A stretch of 64,000 bases of DNA from Terriglobia bacterium (GTDB lineage: Bacteria; Acidobacteriota; Terriglobia; Terriglobales; Acidobacteriaceae), in the NCBI GenBank assembly GCA_020073565.1, contig JAIQEY010000005.1, forward strand, positions 118,626 to 182,625, written 5' to 3'. This document shows positions 63,217 through 64,000 of this stretch, piece by piece; the first letter of the stretch is position 1, and each line of letters opens with the position of its first letter. The position numbers were made by a program, and so were the translations under genes. The notes under the pieces are model-generated. The model had not been told where the DNA came from and searched no databases. It saw only the letters and a list, made by a program, of their open reading frames with translations.

Positions 63217-63411
63217 GTGGACGAGGGCCGCAAACGCGTGCTGGCGATTGCTGCGAGTATCCTAGCGGCCCGGAAACTGGCGCAGTACGATGGAGGGAAG
63301 CGGGTACCAGCAACCATGTCCGCGATTTCGGATGCCGTGCGCTGGGCGGAAGAAATCATGCGGGAAATCGACCAGCGCTGGCCCTGCAACCCTAGTGGGA
63401 TTGAACGATGA
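63217..63411 (+). CDS. Small helical protein of unknown function
   Basis: 64 residues from a GTG start. Strongly helical and basic: DEGRKRVLAIAASILAARKLAQY, then ISDAVRWAEEIMREIDQRWP. It resembles short proteins often found beside mobile elements in Acidobacteriota, but I cannot name the family. Confidence 0.55.
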   Translation: MDEGRKRVLAIAASILAARKLAQYDGGKRVPATMSAISDAVRWAEEIMREIDQRWPCNPSGIER

Positions 63412-63504
63412 GCTGGGCATGGAAGCTGGGCGCAACGCCCCCGTACTTGCGCGCCAGCACCAAGTCCTTTGCGCGAATACGGAGTGATGGGGGTTTAAGT
63501 AGTT

Positions 63505-63837
63505 GTGAAAAACAAGCGGAAACAGGATTTTGAAAGCGCCGTCGGCAAGCTAAATGCCGCTTATTTTTTCTGCGAATTTACCTTCTCAACTAACACTTTC
63601 AAGCCGAATCCTGGCAAGGAATTGGAACTGGCAGATAAGGTTGTGTGGTTGGATGATTTGATGATTCTTTCTCAAATCAAAGAAAGGATTGCGCCGCCGA
63701 ATACCACGGCAGACAAGGAGCGAAAGTGGTTTGCAGATGAAGTCGTGAAGAAAGCCACCCGCCAGATGAGGGACACTTTGTCCTACCTGAAGACATATCC
63801 CAAAATCAAAGTGCGGAACAATCGGCGCCACGTGTAG
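63505..63837 (+). CDS. Small protein of unknown function, possibly truncated by an IS
   Basis: 110 residues from GTG 63505. AT-richer and more Lys-rich than neighbours (KNKRKQDFESAVGKLNAAYF; KATRQMRDTLSYLKTYPKIK). The stop codon TAG at 63835-63837 falls at the presumed left end of the IS (TGTAGTGCACCCC), so the original C-terminus may be lost. Family not recognised. Confidence 0.65.
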   Translation: MKNKRKQDFESAVGKLNAAYFFCEFTFSTNTFKPNPGKELELADKVVWLDDLMILSQIKERIAPPNTTADKERKWFADEVVKKATRQMRDTLSYLKTYPKIKVRNNRRHV

Positions 63838-64000
63838 TGCACCCCGCTAGAACTGGACAGGGAAGTTAGTTAGGCTTGGGGCCTCCGCCAGGAGGCGAGA
63901 ATGTCAAGAAAGCCGAGAGTCCAGAGAACCCCAGAAGAGAAGTGGCAGATTGTGTTGGAAGGTTTGAAGAGCGGCAACGTGGCCGAGACCTGCCGCAAGT
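63833..64000 (+). mobile_element. IS3-type insertion sequence, left end (continues past the window)
   Basis: The terminal sequence TGTAGTGCACCCC followed by a non-coding stretch and a transposase OrfA start fits the left end of an IS3-family element. The exact terminal base and the other end cannot be seen. Confidence 0.6.
63901..64000 (+). CDS. Transposase OrfA (HTH domain), N-terminal part
   Basis: Starts ATG 63901 and runs off the window: RTPEEKWQIVLEGLKSGNVA followed by ETCRK, the helix-turn-helix start typical of IS3-family OrfA (HTH_Tnp_1). Only 33 residues are visible. Confidence 0.8.
   Translation, partial: MSRKPRVQRTPEEKWQIVLEGLKSGNVAETCRK

Overview
The window is GC-rich, densely coded DNA of the type seen in soil Acidobacteriota (Terriglobia / Koribacter-like). 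This placement is inferred from gene content and style, not from a marker tree. Pointers are a lone PilT ATPase, a proton-pumping pyrophosphatase with a secretory leader, DUF5107-TPR proteins beside GH2 enzymes, GT87/GT39 membrane glycosyltransferases, and an anti-sigma factor carrying a segment that resembles acidobacterial TonB-receptor plugs (motif DLPLNGRN). Many gene spacers are also filled with degenerate 7-nt tandem repeats or long hairpins.

Layout. 1-5.5 kb: 3' end of a GH31 alpha-glucosidase, a secreted propeller/CehA-type metallohydrolase, an APC amino-acid permease. 5.5-13.8 kb: an NAD(P)-binding SDR, small unknowns, a TonB-C protein, a GT39 membrane protein, PilT, a lipoprotein, HppA. 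14.1-21.8 kb: an aromatic amino-acid cluster trpC-trpF-trpB-trpA-chorismate mutase-DAHP synthase-prephenate dehydrogenase, followed by the two subunits of a 3-oxoacid CoA-transferase, all on the + strand and separated mainly by repeat DNA. 21.9-29.2 kb: a GT87 protein, then a minus-strand block uvrA-CPBP protease-pyrE-mtnA. 29.3-43 kb: small unknowns, an STN-like protein, ligase D (no polymerase domain), a serine hydrolase, Nudix, ARPP-1, a sigma/anti-sigma pair, a hybrid histidine kinase. 43-48.2 kb: a fatty-acid desaturase divergent from frdABCD (frdB frameshifted), then a TPR protein. 48.2-62.8 kb: a second GT87 protein, then the most unusual part of the window, then a minus-strand sugar operon (GH2, DUF5107-TPR, sugar porter). 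63-64 kb: two small unknown genes and the left end of an IS3-type insertion sequence.

The strongest novelty is at 50.3-55.6 kb. A single protein joins an M50-like membrane metalloprotease domain (HEMGH) to an enolase whose two domains are in swapped order (barrel first, cap second: a circular permutation) with the key active-site residues apparently kept. Directly convergent with it is a pyruvate-phosphate-dikinase-like protein that keeps the ATP-grasp and phosphohistidine domains but has an unrelated C-terminus where the PEP-binding barrel should be. Both relate to phosphoenolpyruvate chemistry. Together they look like an uncharacterised PEP-linked membrane module.

A second theme is repeat biology. 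Heptamer tandem repeats with locus-specific units but a constant 7-nt period fill many spacers. CACAGAGG-type hairpins have also entered genes: one makes the C-terminal tail of prephenate dehydrogenase, and another makes an in-frame linker between the two domains of ligase D.
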